The notes: generated by a model not told the origin, from the sequence alone. Shown: positions 11,300-23,899, counted from the first letter of the stretch. The stretch is 64,000 nt of DNA from Juglans regia (GCF_001411555.2 NC_049916.1:24570558-24634557); one strand, 5' to 3'. Numbers and translations are program-made.

Positions 11300-13549
11300 A
11301 GTCATGAGTTCAAATTCGAACTCTACATTCTACCATATTTAATTGAAATAAATGTCTCATGCTTTCCACCACTAATTGAAAATGAGTTTGGGCTACATGT
11401 AAGGGAGAATGCTAAGAATATAATTTAAGTAATTAAAATTTACATATTCCCAAAAACTAAGTTAGAGCTCGATTTGAGTTGTTAGTAATTAAGATTAATT
11501 TATATTCACAAATGAACATAGTTAAATCCAAATTTAAATGAGTAGAGTTTAAGGCTCGATTTGACCCAATCACTCAATTGTCTTCTAGGACTGACTTAAC
11601 TCTGTAATTCAAGTAGGGTTGTAAACAATAAATTATTAATCTTTGTATTATTACTTTATTAGAGTCGGTTTGTATTAATCTTTGACTTGACCTATTCACT
11701 CAACTGTCTTCTAGGACCAACTTAATTTTGTAATTCAAGTAGGGCTATAAACAACAAATTATTAATGTGTATTATTACTTTATTATATAGTTCATCGCCG
11801 GTCCCTTGACTTGACTCATTCACTCAATTGTCTTCTAGGACCGACTTAACTCTGTAATTCGAGTAGGATTGTAAACTACAAATTATTAATATGTGTATTA
11901 TTACTTTATTAAATAGTTCGTCGCTAGCCCATTTGACTTGACCCATTCACTCAACTGTCTTCTAGGACCGACTTAATTCTGTAATTCAAGTAGGGTTGTA
12001 AAAAAAAAATTATTAATTTGTGTATTATTATTTTATTAGATAGTTCATTGCCGGCCCCTTGACTTGACCCATTCACTCAACTGTCTTCTAGGACCGACTT
12101 AACTCTGTAATTCAAGTAGGGTTGTAAAAAAAAAATTATTAATTTGTGTATTATTATTTTATTAGATAGTTCATCGCCGGCCCCTTGACTTGACCCATTC
12201 ACTCAACTGTCTTCTAGGACCGACTTAACTATGTAATTCGAGTAAGGTTGTAAACAATAAATTATTAATCTATGCATTATTACTTTATATTAAAGTAGGG
12301 TTGTATTAATCTTTAACTTGACTCATTCACTCAACTGTCTCCTAGGACCAATTTAACTCTGTAATTCGAGTAGGGTTGTAAACAACAAATTATTAATATG
12401 TGTATTATTACTTTATTAGATACTTTATCGCCGGCCCCTTGACTTGACCCATTCACTCAATTGTCTTCTAGAACCAACTTAACTCTGTAATTCGAGTAGG
12501 GTTTAAACTACAAATTATTAATCTGTGTATTATTACTTTGTTAGATAGTTCGTCGCCGGCCCATTGACTTGACCCACACACTCAACTGTCTTCTAGGACC
12601 AATTTAACTCTATAATTCGAGTAGGGTTGTAAACAACAAATTATTAATATGTGTGTTATTATTTTATTAGAGTAGGGTTGTATTAATCTTTGATTTGACC
12701 CATTCACTCAACTATCTTCTAGGACCAACTTAACTCTGTAATTCGAGTAGGGTTGTAAACAACAAATTCTTAAAATGTGTATTATTACTATATTAGATAG
12801 TTCGTTGGCGGCCCCTTGACTTGACCCATTCACTCGACTAGTCTTCTAGAACCGACTTAACTTTGCAATTCAAGTAGGGTTGTAAACAACAAGAATCTGT
12901 GATGGTTGATTTAGGGTTGGTTTAGATATTTAGAATATTTAATAATTTTATGAATAATAGTAAAATTATTTGTAAATAATAATAAAATAGTTTGAATTAA
13001 AATGTTTTATTGGATTTTAAAAAAATATATAAAAAAAATTGAATAAAGTTATTAAACAATTGTTTAATATAATTTTTAATATTAATTTTGTTTCGAAATC
13101 TGAAAAAACTTTATTGTTTTTGTGTTTTATTGGAAAGTTCAGAAAAGTTTTACTTTTGTGTTTTGATAATGATTAGATAAAAATTTAAAAATTTAAAATT
13201 TGAAAGTGTTTTGTGTTTGAATGATATTTAGAAATAAAATTATGAGAAGTTTTCAAAATATTTGAAAATACCTCATTGTCCAAATAAAGCCTAAACTCTA
13301 CTCAGTTAAATTTGGATTTAAATATGTTCATTTGTGAATGTAAATTCATCTTAATTATTAACAAATCAAATTGAGGTCTGACTTAATTTTTGTGAAATCA
13401 CCACTTATTCTAAAAATTTAAAATGTTGAGAATATATATATTTAATTGTTTATATTATATTCTTATCATTCTCCCTTACATGTAGCCCCAACTCATTTTC
13501 AAACGTTTAATTCAATTAAATATGATAAAGTGTAGAGTTAGGATTTGAA
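11300..13549. mobile_element. Long-inverted-repeat element with tandem-repeat core
   Basis: The ~260-base left arm (about 11300-11560) reappears inverted at about 13290-13549. Matching landmarks are GTTCAAAT, CTCTACA, GGGCTACATGTAAGGGAGAA, TTCACAAATGAACATA and TAAATCCAAATTTAA. Between the arms are the tandem repeats (11570-12890) and ~390 bases of AT-rich DNA. No transposase is present. The structure fits a Foldback or Mutator-like non-autonomous transposon. The right end touches the 3' end of receptor copy 2, replacing its normal 3' flank. I could not fix a target duplication. Confidence 0.65.
11570..12895. repeat. ~125-bp tandem repeat, about eleven copies
   Basis: Each unit carries CACTCAACTGTCTTCTAGGA, then a TTAACTCTGTAATTC box, AGTAGGGTTGTAAAC, AAATTATTAAT and a TATTATTACTTTATTAG run. 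TCTTCTAGGA-like boxes occur near 11582, 11708, 11833, 11959, 12085, 12206, 12336, 12468, 12590, 12718 and 12843, a spacing of about 121-132 bases. Units differ by scattered substitutions and small indels. There are no spacers of unrelated sequence. Confidence 0.9.
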
Positions 13550-14073
13550 CAGTCTCTGTTATCGAAATAGTTACACTATTTATTGAGCAATTATCTGCAG
13601 AATTAATTGTTGAATTCATATGCATCAAATTCCGGCCTACTGTAAAAGCAGGGTGCTTGGGTGTATAGGCAGAGGTGCATATTCATTACTAATCATTGAG
13701 ACAACATTAGGCATGGTAGGTCGATCAGCTGGACTTTCTTGAATGCAAAGTAGCCCAATATCAATGTATCTCACCATAGTAGAAATGGAAGATGGATACC
13801 CTATCGTTGAATCTATCGACTCCAAACTCTGTCCATCTCTCCATAACTCTCAAGCATGTATTCATTTCAAATCAATGTAAATTTTGTTAAAAATTAAGAG
13901 TAATTCAGATTATAACTTATAATATAGATCATCTACAATTGTCCAACCAAATTGGATGGTCCATTTCTAGAGATAGATAGCCCATCATGTGAGCTCTACA
14001 AATTTTAATGCTAACAGCATAGGATTTTCAAGCAATGTTGACCACACATGCTCATTTAAAGTTGTGTCTATCT

Positions 14074-14478
14074 TGTTGAAATCCCTGCCCAAGCAAGCAG
14101 TCAACAATGACTACTTGCTGCTTAACCCCTAACGCCCAGCTCTCAACTGTCCATTGAATGCAACAATAAATGCATTCATCCGTAAAACAATGCATCTATA
14201 AATTGAGGCTTCTGGCGAGAGTCTCAAACACACCCAAGGAGAAAAGAAAAGAGAGAGAGCCGAGAGAGCTCTGAGAGAAAAGAAGAGAGTTGAGTTGAGT
14301 GGAGTGTGATCCTCCTCCTCTGTAATATTTTCTTGTGTTCCACTATTTATTAGTGAAGCTCTTTTCTATGGATGTAGGCAGTTGCCGAACCACGTTAAAT
14401 TCTTGGTGTCACTGAGTGCATGAGTGTACTCTTTTATTACCGTTTTTATCCCCTTCCGCTGTGTTGATTTTCCCAACA
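14074..14478 (+). repeat. 5' LTR of copia element 1
   Basis: It runs from TGTTGAAATC to CCAACA. It contains a TATA-like CTATAAATT near 14196 and a purine-rich GAGAGAG segment. It matches the LTR at 19115-19520. Confidence 0.95.
14196..14204 (+). promoter_or_regulatory. TATA-like box in copia 1 LTR
   Basis: CTATAAATT lies about 120 bases into the LTR and is kept in both LTRs, which fits the U3 promoter that starts the genomic RNA. The start site itself cannot be fixed by eye. Confidence 0.45.
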
Positions 14479-14480
14479 AG

Positions 14481-14492
14481 TGGTATCAGAGC
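14481..14492 (+). other. Primer-binding site, tRNA-Met type
   Basis: TGGTATCAGAGC sits two bases after the 5' LTR. It is the classical copia primer-binding sequence complementary to the 3' end of initiator tRNA-Met. Confidence 0.95.
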
Positions 14493-14639
14493 GTTTGTTG
14501 GAAGAAGTTTTTTACAGAAAACTCGGTTTTAGTGTGTAGCTCAGTTTTCAAATTTGAGCATACCATTGTGTTCGTCTCATCCAGACAAGAAAAGCGGTGG
14601 AAACCAGAGGCCAAACGGAGGCCGCACGCTCCTCCACGC

Positions 14640-14910
14640 TCCGTCTGAAGATCGGAGAGTGAGACCCACTCTCGACACGCGTCACACGCGCCAAGGAGAG
14701 TACCTAGCGCGTGAGTCCCACGCTCAGCCACGCGCTCCAGAGAAGCCACTGCGCGTGAAGTTCACGTGCCTGACGTGCCCCTGACTCCATAAGCTCGTGA
14801 GTTACACGCGCCTACGCGTTCCACGCGCACCAGAGGAGTTCCTGCGCGTGAGGTACACGCGCCTACGCGTTTTGTTCGCGCCACGCACTGCACGCGCGAC
14901 AGAGTTCCTG
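14640..14910 (+). repeat. CpG-rich repeated leader of copia 1
   Basis: The untranslated leader is packed with ACGCGC, CACGCG and ACGCGT words. One block (ACACGCGCCTACGCGTT) occurs twice, about 50 bases apart. It contrasts sharply with the AT-rich surroundings and contains no long open reading frame that I trust. Confidence 0.7.
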
Positions 14911-15077
14911 TTTTGGTTCTTTTGCTCATTCCTTGTGCTATCTGAGTCCGATTTTGACGAAACAAGACTCGTTTCCAACAAAATCAGACGTTCCGGACAC
15001 AACGGTACTGTCCATTTTTTGATATTCCACCTCGAAGATCCTATACTTGCATTTTGTATTTAGAACAGTCTAAATCC

Positions 15078-18000
15078 ATGGAGGATTCAGCATCAGGCGC
15101 CATGATAAAGCTGACTGCCTCAAACTACAGTCTTTGGAGACCTCGAATGGAGGATCTCTTGAACTGTAAAGATCTGTTTGACCCTTTGGAAGATGAAGGG
15201 AAGAAGCCAGATGAAGTTACGGATCAAGTGTGGAGAAAGATGCACAAGAAGACTATTGGTCAGATCAGGCAATGGATTGACTATAGTGTTTTTCACCACG
15301 TGGCTCAGGAGACGGATGCATATAACCTCTGGAAAAAGTTAGAGGATATGTATCAGGCTAAAACTGCTCGAAACAAGGCCCTCTTGATGAGACGGCTTGT
15401 TAACTTGAAGTTGAAAATCGATACCTCTGTTGCCGAGCATACTAGCGAGTTTCAAAACCTAGTTAACCAGCTCGGGTCCGTCAACCTGAATCTTGGCGAT
15501 GAAGAACAAGCCCTGCTACTTCTCAGTTCATTACCAGACAGCTGGGAGACGCTGGTGGTCTCCCTAAGTAACTCTACTCCAGATGGCAAACTTACCATGA
15601 CGATGGTTAAGGATGCCCTGTTTAATGAGGAGGCCAGACGAAAAGAGACAAGCATGAATCAAACTCATGCCCTTGTCACTGAGAGTAGAGAAAGGCCTCA
15701 AGGTAATGATAGAGGGAGAAGTGGAGGCAGAAATAGAGGGAAGCCTCAACCACGTGGAAGGTCCAGCAGCAACAGGAACCAGCAGACGGGTAACATAAAA
15801 TGTTACCATTGTGGCAAAGAAGGCCATATGAGGAAACACTGCCGCAAGTTTTTAAGGGAGCAAGGTCAAAGTAGTAAGCTGAAGAAAGAAGATGGTGAAA
15901 CCCTTGTCACTCTTTCTGGAGATGTGGCAATACTCTCCACCAGTGACAAGACGTGTCTGCACATTGCAAGCCATGATGTTGAGTGGGTGGTAGACACAGC
16001 AGCATCATATCATGCCACTTCCCATAATGAATTTTTCACTACGTACAAAGCAGGAGACTTTGGTACGGTAAGGATGGGGAATGTCAGTTCCTCGAAGATC
16101 GTGGGAGTTGGCAAAGTGCAGATAAAAACCAACGTTGGTTGCACCATGGTGTTGAAAGATGTTCGACACATTCCTGACCTTCGACTCAACCTGATTTCCG
16201 GGACAGCCCTTGATCGACAGGGCTATTACAGCTACTTCAGCAAAGGCACTTGGAAGCTGTCACAAGGTGCCATGGTTGTCGCCCGATGACATATTTGCGG
16301 TACGTTGTACAAGACCCATGTGAAGATCGGTTCTGATAGCCTCAATGCAGTGGAAGACGAGGCATCACCGAATCTGTGGCATAAGAGACTCGGACACATG
16401 GGTGAGAAAGGGTTGGATACGCTTGCGAAGAAGGCACTCATCAAAGTTGCCAAAGGAACAGCGTTAAACCCTTATGAGTACTGTTTGTTTGGCAAACAAT
16501 GCAGAGTCTCGTTTAAATCCTCTACGAAGAGAAGATCAGAGTTGTTGAGTCTGGTACACTCTGATGTATGTGGTCCCATGGAAGAAGAGTCATTGGGAGG
16601 TAACAGATATTTCGTGACATTCATTGATGATGCTTCACGAAAGGTCTGGGTATATGTTTTGAAGTCAAAGGATCAGGTCTTCGAGCACTTCAAGAATTTC
16701 CACACCCTAGTGGAAAGAGAGACGGGAAAGAAGTTGAAGTGCTTGCGAACGGACAACGGAGGAGAATATGTCTCCAAAAGGTTCGCTGCATACTGCGCTG
16801 ATCGCGGTATTCGACATGAGAAGACGGTCCCATATACCCCTCAGCACAATGGTGTAGCCGAAAGAATGAACCGGACCATCATTGAAAGAACAAGATGCAT
16901 GCTCAGTATGGCCAAGTTACCAAAGCCATTCTGGGGTGAAGCTGTTCTAGCTGCCTGTTACCTGATCAACAGATCACCTTCTGCACCACTGGAATTTGAA
17001 ATTCCTGAGAAGGTTTGGTCTGGAAAAGATGTCTCTTACTCTCACCTGAGAGTGTTTGGGTGCAAAGCCTTTGCACACGTATCCAAGGAGCTGAGACAGA
17101 AGCTCGATGTCAAGTCAACTCCATGTATCTTTGTTGGATATGGAGATGAAGAATTCGGATACAAGTTATGGGATCCAGTGACAAAGAAAATTGTCAGAAG
17201 TAGGGACGTTGTGTTCCATGAAAACCAGAACATAGGAACTGAAGCTTCATCAAGAGAGCTTAGTTCCGATACTCCAAATCCTGCACCATTACAGTCCGCC
17301 ACAGATAATGAGGATATGCAGGATCGAGATCCAGAAGCAGAAGAAGAAGCTCAGGGTGTCGAGCAGGGGGAGCAAGAATCCTCTCCACCAGCAGCTGGTG
17401 TACCACCACAAGGGTTAGATGGTGACGAACCTCCTTTGGTTGATGAACCAAGAAGATCGGCAAGAGGCCGCCTACTGATTCCGTCGAGGAGATATCCGGA
17501 ATCAGACTATATTCTGCTTACTGATGAGGGGGAGCCTGAGAGCTTCCAGGAAGTTCAAACTCATGCTGATAGAAGCCTATGGGTGCAGGCAATGCAAGAA
17601 GAGATTAGTTCTTTGCAGAAAAATCAGACCTATGAGTTGGTGAAACTTCCTGAAGGAAAGAAAGCCCTAAAGAACAAATGGGTGTTCAAGTTGAAGAAAG
17701 ATGGCCAAGGAAAGCTGATGAAGCACAAGACCAGATTGGTTGTCAAAGGATTCCAGCAGAAGAAGGGAATCGACTTTGACGAGATATTTTCTCCGGTGGT
17801 GAAAATGATGTCGATCCAAGTCATACTCGGATTGGTAGCCAGCTTGAATTTGGAACTCGAACAGATGGATGTGAAGACAGCCTTTCTCCATGGAGATTTG
17901 GAGGAGGAGATCTATATGGAGCAACCAGAAGGTTTTGAAGCTCCAGGGAAAGATCACTTAGTCTGCAGGCTGAAGAAGAGTCTCTATGGCCTCAAGCAAG

Positions 18001-19089
18001 CGCTGAGGCAATGGTACAAGAAGTTCGACTCATTCATGATGAGTCATGGTTACAAGAGACATGTTGCAGATTAGTGTGTCTATGTTCGAAAGTTCCAGAA
18101 TGACAAGTTTGTCATACTCCTTCTTTACGTTGATGATATGTTAATCGTTGGTGAGGATAGGTCCATGATTAACAAACTAAAGAAGGAACTATCCAAGTCC
18201 TTTGACATGAAGGACTTAGGCCCAGCACAGCAAATTTTGGGCATGAAGATTGTTCGTGATAGGAAAGTCAAAAGGGTGTGGCTATCACAACAAAAATATG
18301 TTGAACAGGTCATTAGACGTTTCAACATGGGAGATGCTAAGCCAGTCAAAACTCCACTTGCAAACCACTTCAAATTGAGCAAGAGCTCGTGTCCTTCTTC
18401 AAAGAAAGAGATTGAAGAAATGGAAGCAATCCCCTACTCTTCAGCAGTAGGAAGCCTGATGTATGCAATGGTTTGTACCAGACCAGATATTGCTCATGCT
18501 GTAGGCATGGTGAGCAGATTCCTTTCAAATCCAGGAAAGGATCATTGGGAAGCAGTCAAGTGGATTCTCAGGTACCTGAAAGGTACATCGAAAATGTGCT
18601 TGTGTTTTGGGGGAGCTAAACCAGTTTTGGAAGGCTATACAGATTCAGATATGGCAGGAGATTTGGATAGCAGGAAATCTACTTCAGGATTTCTCTTCAC
18701 CTTTGCAGGAGGAGCTCTCTTGGCAGTCCAAGTTGCAAAAGTGTGTTGCTTTATCCACAACGGAGGCAGAGTACATTGTCGCAGCGGAAGCTGGAAAAGA
18801 GATGTTGTGGATGAAACGTTTTCTCCAAGAACTAGGAGTTAGTCAAGAAGACTACAAGGTACATTGTGATAGTCAAAGTGCTCTAGACTTGAGCAAGAAT
18901 TCAATGTACCACTCCCGCACCAAGCATATTGATATCCGCTATCATTGGATACGCGAAGCGATGGAACAACAGCTGTTGAAGCTTGTGAAGATCCATACGA
19001 AAGAGAACCCAGCAAACATGCTGACGAAGGTGGTTACAAGTGAGAAGCTTGAGCTATGCAGAGACATAACTGGGATGGAGAGCATCTAG
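15078..19089 (+). pseudogene. Copia 1 gag-pol polyprotein, three disabling lesions
   Basis: The start is the ATG at 15078 (MEDSASGAMIK). Gag occupies about 15078-15850 and ends with a zinc knuckle, CYHCGKEGHMRKHC (15801-15843). The protease has the motif VVDTAASYHAT near 15990. Integrase (about 16370-17000) shows WHKRLGHMG, HSDVCGP, LRTDNGGEY and NGVAERMNRT. Reverse transcriptase (about 17600-18300) has MDVKTAFLHGDL and YVDDML. RNase H follows (TDSDMAGDLDSRKSTSGF, then STTEAEY). TGA at 16287 and TAG at 18072 break the frame, and a frameshift near 18715 separates the RNase H halves. The element therefore needs help in trans to move. Confidence 0.95.
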
Positions 19090-19099
19090 GTAAATGGGC

Positions 19100-19114
19100 A
19101 TGGAGGGGGAGAAT
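19100..19114 (+). other. Polypurine tract of copia 1
   Basis: GGAGGGGGAGAAT lies directly before the TGTTGAAATC start of the 3' LTR, the expected place for priming of plus-strand DNA. Confidence 0.85.
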
Positions 19115-19520
19115 TGTTGAAATCCATGCCCAAGCAAGCAGTCAACAATGACTGCTTGCTGCTTAACCCCTAACGCCCAGCTCTCAACTGTCCATTGAAC
19201 GCAACAATAAATGCATTCATACGTAAAACAATGCATCTATAAATTGAGGCTTCTGGCGAGAGTCTCAAACACACCCAAGGAGAAAAGAAAAGAGAGAGAG
19301 CCGAGAGAGCTCTGAGAGAAAAGAAAAGAGAGAGAGCCGAGTGGAGTGTGATCCTCCTCCTCTGTAATATTTTCTTGTGTTCCACTATTTATTAGTGAAG
19401 CTCTTTTCTGTGGATGTAGGCAGTTGCTGAACCACGTTAAATTCTTGGTGTCACTGAGTGCATGAGTGTACTCTTTTATTACCGCTTTTATCCCCTTCCG
19501 CTGTGTTGATTTCCCCAACA
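19115..19520 (+). repeat. 3' LTR of copia element 1
   Basis: It starts TGTTGAAATC and ends CCCAACA, followed at once by the second TATCT. It differs from the 5' LTR in about ten single bases and in one purine-rich stretch near 19325. Confidence 0.95.
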
Positions 19521-22500
19521 TATCTCTCTTTGCATTAGACCATTGAATACACTCGGACAATTAAAGAGGATCCTAATTCATAAATTATTAACGTAAAACC
19601 ATGAAAGACATAATAGGGTAAAAAAGCTACACACATATCTAAGAAGATTGAGTGACCCGTAGTTATAAAAGCCAGTATTCTTCTTCCCACAAACAATCTC
19701 GAGTAGCAATACTCCAAAGCTAAACACATCAGATTTTATTTAATACAAACCCTCTATGGCATATTCAGAAGACATGTAGCCGCTGGATTCCAAAACTCAG
19801 CGTTTAGTAGCTTGCTTAGTAAATTTAGGTGGCACTTGCAAATATGGGATGCATGTGGAATAGATTACATACTTACAAAGTTCTAAAAATCCGATTAGTG
19901 TTTGCTAGTATTTCATTATCTCCAAATATTCAAGACATGCCAAAATCTGATATTTTCAGGTTCATTTCACCATCCAAGAGAATGTTACTGGGTTTCATAT
20001 CTCTATGTATAATTCTTAACCTTGAATACTGATGAAGATAGAGGAGTCCTTGAGCAATCCCTTCAATAATGTGAATGTGTGTCCCCCAATCTAACATTTT
20101 TTTCGTAGTTGGATCTGTTTAAACGATACAAAGGAAATTAGTACTCAAGAACCTAGAATTATATACTTGTGTGTATATGGATATTTTTTATACATATGTA
20201 TGTATATAACAAGCACCAAGATAAATAAGGACACACAAAAAATGTAGAAATCCAAACTTTTATTGGGCATGTACTCGTATATTGGTATTTTCTCATCTCC
20301 TTCAATACAGCAACCCAAGAGTTTGACAAGATTTCTATGTTGAAGTTTTGCATTTAGTGTTGTCTCATTTCTAAACTCCTCAAGCCCCTATCCAGATCTT
20401 TTTGAAAGTATTTTCACTGCAATTTCCTGCCCCGTAAGTAACTTTCCCTGTGAAATAGAACCATAAACTCTTTAAACTTTCTTAACATTTACCATTGTCG
20501 GTTGTCTTAATTTTTTTTAAACACACCCATTTAGTATAATGGAACATAAATACCTTGTAGACAAGTCCAAAACCTCCTTCTCCAAGCTTATTTGCAATGA
20601 GAAATTATCGGTTGCAGCTGATATGCTCTCATAACTAAATAGCGGTAACTCAACATCCTTCTTTCCTCTTTTCTTTTCATTTTCTTTAGTGTTTGTTCCT
20701 TCACTGATTGCATGAATTTCAGTACAAAGATCAAATTGCATTAGATCATTGCATGTAGCTGCCTCCTCTCCTGTTTGGTACAGAATGACGCAACTTTTGT
20801 CTTTTTAGTGGAAAATCTAGTGTTTGCTATGATAAAACCAATTCATGGAGTTTTTGAATGTGTTGGTGAGGCTTGTGGGATTTCTCCTGAAAACTTGTTC
20901 GAATGATTTCAAGAGCATGAAGAATATATTCATCAATTGATTGGACAAAACCTTGAGCAACACAACACTCTCAAGAACAATTCAACAATGTCACAAATTT
21001 CTTTTCCTAAAGTTTGGTTTAGCATTTTGTTGTTGCTAGTGATCCACTAAACCCAGAAACAAAAAAATAGAAAACTGTAACTTTCTAAGGATTTCTATGT
21101 AATGTTAGAACTTACACTTACCTTTGCGTTTGAGCTTTCTCTTGCTTGAGAAACAAACGGAGAGGCATAAGATTAGCCCTGCAGCCACCGGTACAGCTAC
21201 AATCACCCATACCTTCCATTTGTTTCCTGATTATGATGATAAGAATTATTATTAGCTCTATCATAACAGAATTACGTATAAATTCAGTAAGAAGATAATG
21301 AAAACTTAAAGTGGATTTCATCTTATCCATCCTGCCTTCGGTACTAATTTGACACTCATCCGTAGCAAGTCTAAGATAGATACTTGTCCAGCCTCACCAC
21401 CATCCGAGGGTCGCTGCAAGTTCAAAATAGCTCCTTCCCATATCAGACACCCACTGCTGTTACGAGCATAAGCCATGCCAGAACAATTATTCATACAAGC
21501 CAATTCACTTCTTCGAGCACTCACTGCCAAATATGCTTTTGAGTTAACAGGAAATTTAATGTTTGGTATTTTCAGGAACCAATCTCTTTTGCTATTTAGA
21601 TTCCCACGTTGCAAAGGGCGTTTCCTCAAACAACCACAGAACCATACGTTTATCTGGGTATCTGAAAATGGGTCAAAACCGTTTGGACAATCACAAAGGT
21701 TAGATGAATTATCATCATATATGCCAAATGCACCAGAGAAAGCATAGACATTGGATAGTGATGCCGGTTGAGCCCAGAATAGAGCCCATGGCTGAACGGG
21801 AGACAGCCGTGTAAGTTGCTGGATCTATCCGGTAGAATCAATCACAAAATGTGACATGAGAGAAGTATCAAAACGATAATAAGTAAAATAGGTTTCATTT
21901 TCATTCAAAACGAAACTAAAGTTGAAGACATTATTCAACTTCAATTCAAGAACGAAGCCGAAAGTATTTCCATCCCAAACTCCACTACTCCAATAAACTT
22001 GGGACATGTTCCACTCCAAGATATATTCACTGCTTCCATTTGGGTCTAGCCTCAACGAGAATGAGAACGGACCTGGTGATGGATCTTCTAAATCTGTCCA
22101 TGAAATAAGCTGCTTCGGTACCTTTCCAGCTTTATCGGCCCCAAGCTTTGCACCTGGCAACCTTGTATCAGTTGGATGGTCGAAACTCTCCCAAAATGTA
22201 GTAGAAATGTTCAATTTTTCTCTTAAAACAAAATTTCCATCATCTACAATTGCTGCTTCAGTTAAATTTGAGGGGAGATACCTCAACTTTGTGGACCAAA
22301 ATGGTTTCTTGGAGGAACCTTCAAGAAGGACTAGATTGCCATCTTCTGAGAATTCGAGTCTTGAAGTCGATGGGTCAGACAAATGGCTCTCTCTATTCGC
22401 TACCGAAACAATCTTCTGGCCCTCGAACCGTTTATATCATATCCTAGATTTTTTAAGGAATGCCTCGTTTGAAGAATCCGAGTTCAAACTTGCCACCTGG

Positions 22501-22635
22501 AGATTATATGCTGTCAGTATTCACGGCTTAAAGGAACTGGCCTATCGAAAGGATATCACCATCAATGGAGAAGCATGTTCTGAGGAGTAGAAGCAGAACA
22601 AAGAAGAGGAATGGCTTGGTAGTAGTTATACCCAT

Positions 22636-23038
22636 CCCTCGCTACCATGCGGCATCACAGATAATACTTGCAGCAAGACGCCATAAATGAAGATGTTAGA
22701 AATAATCAAGTGAACAAGAAAACTTTGAATCAAGACGGAGTTCGCCGACAGCCCATTGACTTACTAAACTGGACCGAAACAAGCGCTGATCAAGTTGAAA
22801 ACCACCATCCACGAAAGCCGAAAGGAAAACTCTTCAATCAGGCGAATTCGTGGACCGATTGTGCACCGACGTGGAAAATGAAACGGAGCATTTCATTGAA
22901 GAGAGACTTTTGGGGCTTCTGGAGAGGGAAGAAATTTGCGAATCAACCATACGGTGCATTTCGTTTTTGGATGCATCTCCTCCTCGTGTTTTCCAAGTCC
23001 TCGGCCCCCATCTGAGACTGAGGAGAGGTTTAGATTCA
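22636..23038 (-). other. 5' flank of receptor copy 2
   Basis: The first part, to about 22800, matches the sequence upstream of copy 5 (51887-52060), including AAGACGCCATAAATGAAGAT and GTTCGCCGACAGCCCATTGA. No TATA box is obvious. The rest has no recognisable gene. Confidence 0.5.
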
Positions 23039-23795
23039 GGCTGTGTTTTGGTAGCAAATATACTTAGCACTTTTCAAATATTTTTGTATTATTAAAAATA
23101 TTTTATATGTTAAATAATTTAAAATATTTTTAATGAGATTTTTAATTTCTATTTATAACTATTCATAAATATTTTATAATATTTATTATTATTATATATA
23201 AATAAAAATAAAATCACTATAATATTTATCACTATTAAATATAAATAAATAAATAAATCACTATAATATTTATCACTATTATATATAAATAAAAAATAAA
23301 AATAAAAAATCATTATTTATCACTATTATATATAAATAAAAAATAAAATCACTATAATATATAAATAAAAAATAAAATCACTATAATATATAAATAAAAA
23401 ATAACATTACTATAATATTTATCACTATTATATATATGAAAATAAATCATTATAATATTTATCACTATTATTTATAAATTAAAAAAAATCATTATAATGT
23501 TTATCATTATTATATATAAAAATAAAATAAAATCACTACAATATTTATTAATATTAAAAAATTACTATAATAAAATCACTATAATATTTATTACTAAAAA
23601 TAAAATCACTATAATATTTATGGGACTAACACATTTTTCAACTATTATCCAAAAGTCAACAACTCAACATACTTCACACATCCAAACAACTCAAAATACT
23701 CTCAATGGGACCCACAAACTCACTTCAATCTCTACTCATAACTATTCACAAACATTCTCAACAATTCTCAAGTATTCTCACTACCCAAACGTACC
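23039..23795. mobile_element. MITE-like element with AT-rich tandem core
   Basis: The left end (GTGTTTTGGTAGCAAATATA) and the inverted right end (GTTTGGGTAGTGAGAATAC) form imperfect terminal inverted repeats. Between them about 23160-23620 is a degenerate tandem array built on AAAATCACTATAATATTTAT. No coding capacity is seen. The ends resemble the Tourist-like MITEs found elsewhere in the window. Confidence 0.55.
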
Positions 23796-23899
23796 GTAAG
23801 TGTTCAAGTACAACATCCACGTTACTTAAATGATAATATTTAATTTATAAGATTTAAATTTTAAAATTTCTCACCTAATTCAAATTTTATCATATAAGC

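Larger units (their letters stand above)
14074..19520 (+). mobile_element. Full-length Ty1/copia LTR retrotransposon (Tnt1-like layout)
   Basis: The element is bounded by LTRs of 405 and 406 bases that start TGTTGAAATC and end CCAACA, with a perfect 5-bp target duplication TATCT at 14069-14073 and 19521-19525. It has a tRNA-Met-type primer site, a GC-rich leader, one gag-pol region in copia order (gag, protease, integrase, reverse transcriptase, RNase H) and a polypurine tract. The LTRs differ by roughly ten substitutions and one short replacement counted by eye, so insertion is recent. The receptor intron is uninterrupted at the same place in copy 5 (near 48760). Confidence 0.95.
13550..22635 (-). 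pseudogene. S-receptor-like kinase copy 2, split by a copia element
   Basis: All seven exons are recognisable on the minus strand: about 22635-21336, 21226-21122, 20770-20554, 20448-20238, 20114-19877, 19782-19635 and 13855-13550. Lesions are many: a net loss of about 15 bases in exon 1 relative to copy 5, with frame breaks; a 1-bp deletion in exon 3 just after the glycine-rich loop region; CAG to TAG in exon 4 (SKRSG*GLEEF); TGA right after DFGMS in exon 5; TAA after EGLY in exon 6; a lost acceptor (AG to AT at 13857-13856) and a 2-bp insertion in exon 7. Intron 6 carries the 5.4-kb copia element. It most resembles copy 5 in exon 1. No functional receptor can be made. Confidence 0.9.

Noticed and set aside
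11570..12895. CRISPR-like array of regular repeats
   Set aside because: Units are contiguous ~125-bp direct repeats without unrelated spacers, in a plant nuclear context. This is a minisatellite.
14424..15063. Short open frames across the copia 1 LTR and leader
   Set aside because: They arise from the GC-rich leader repeats, overlap on both strands and precede the true gag start at 15078.
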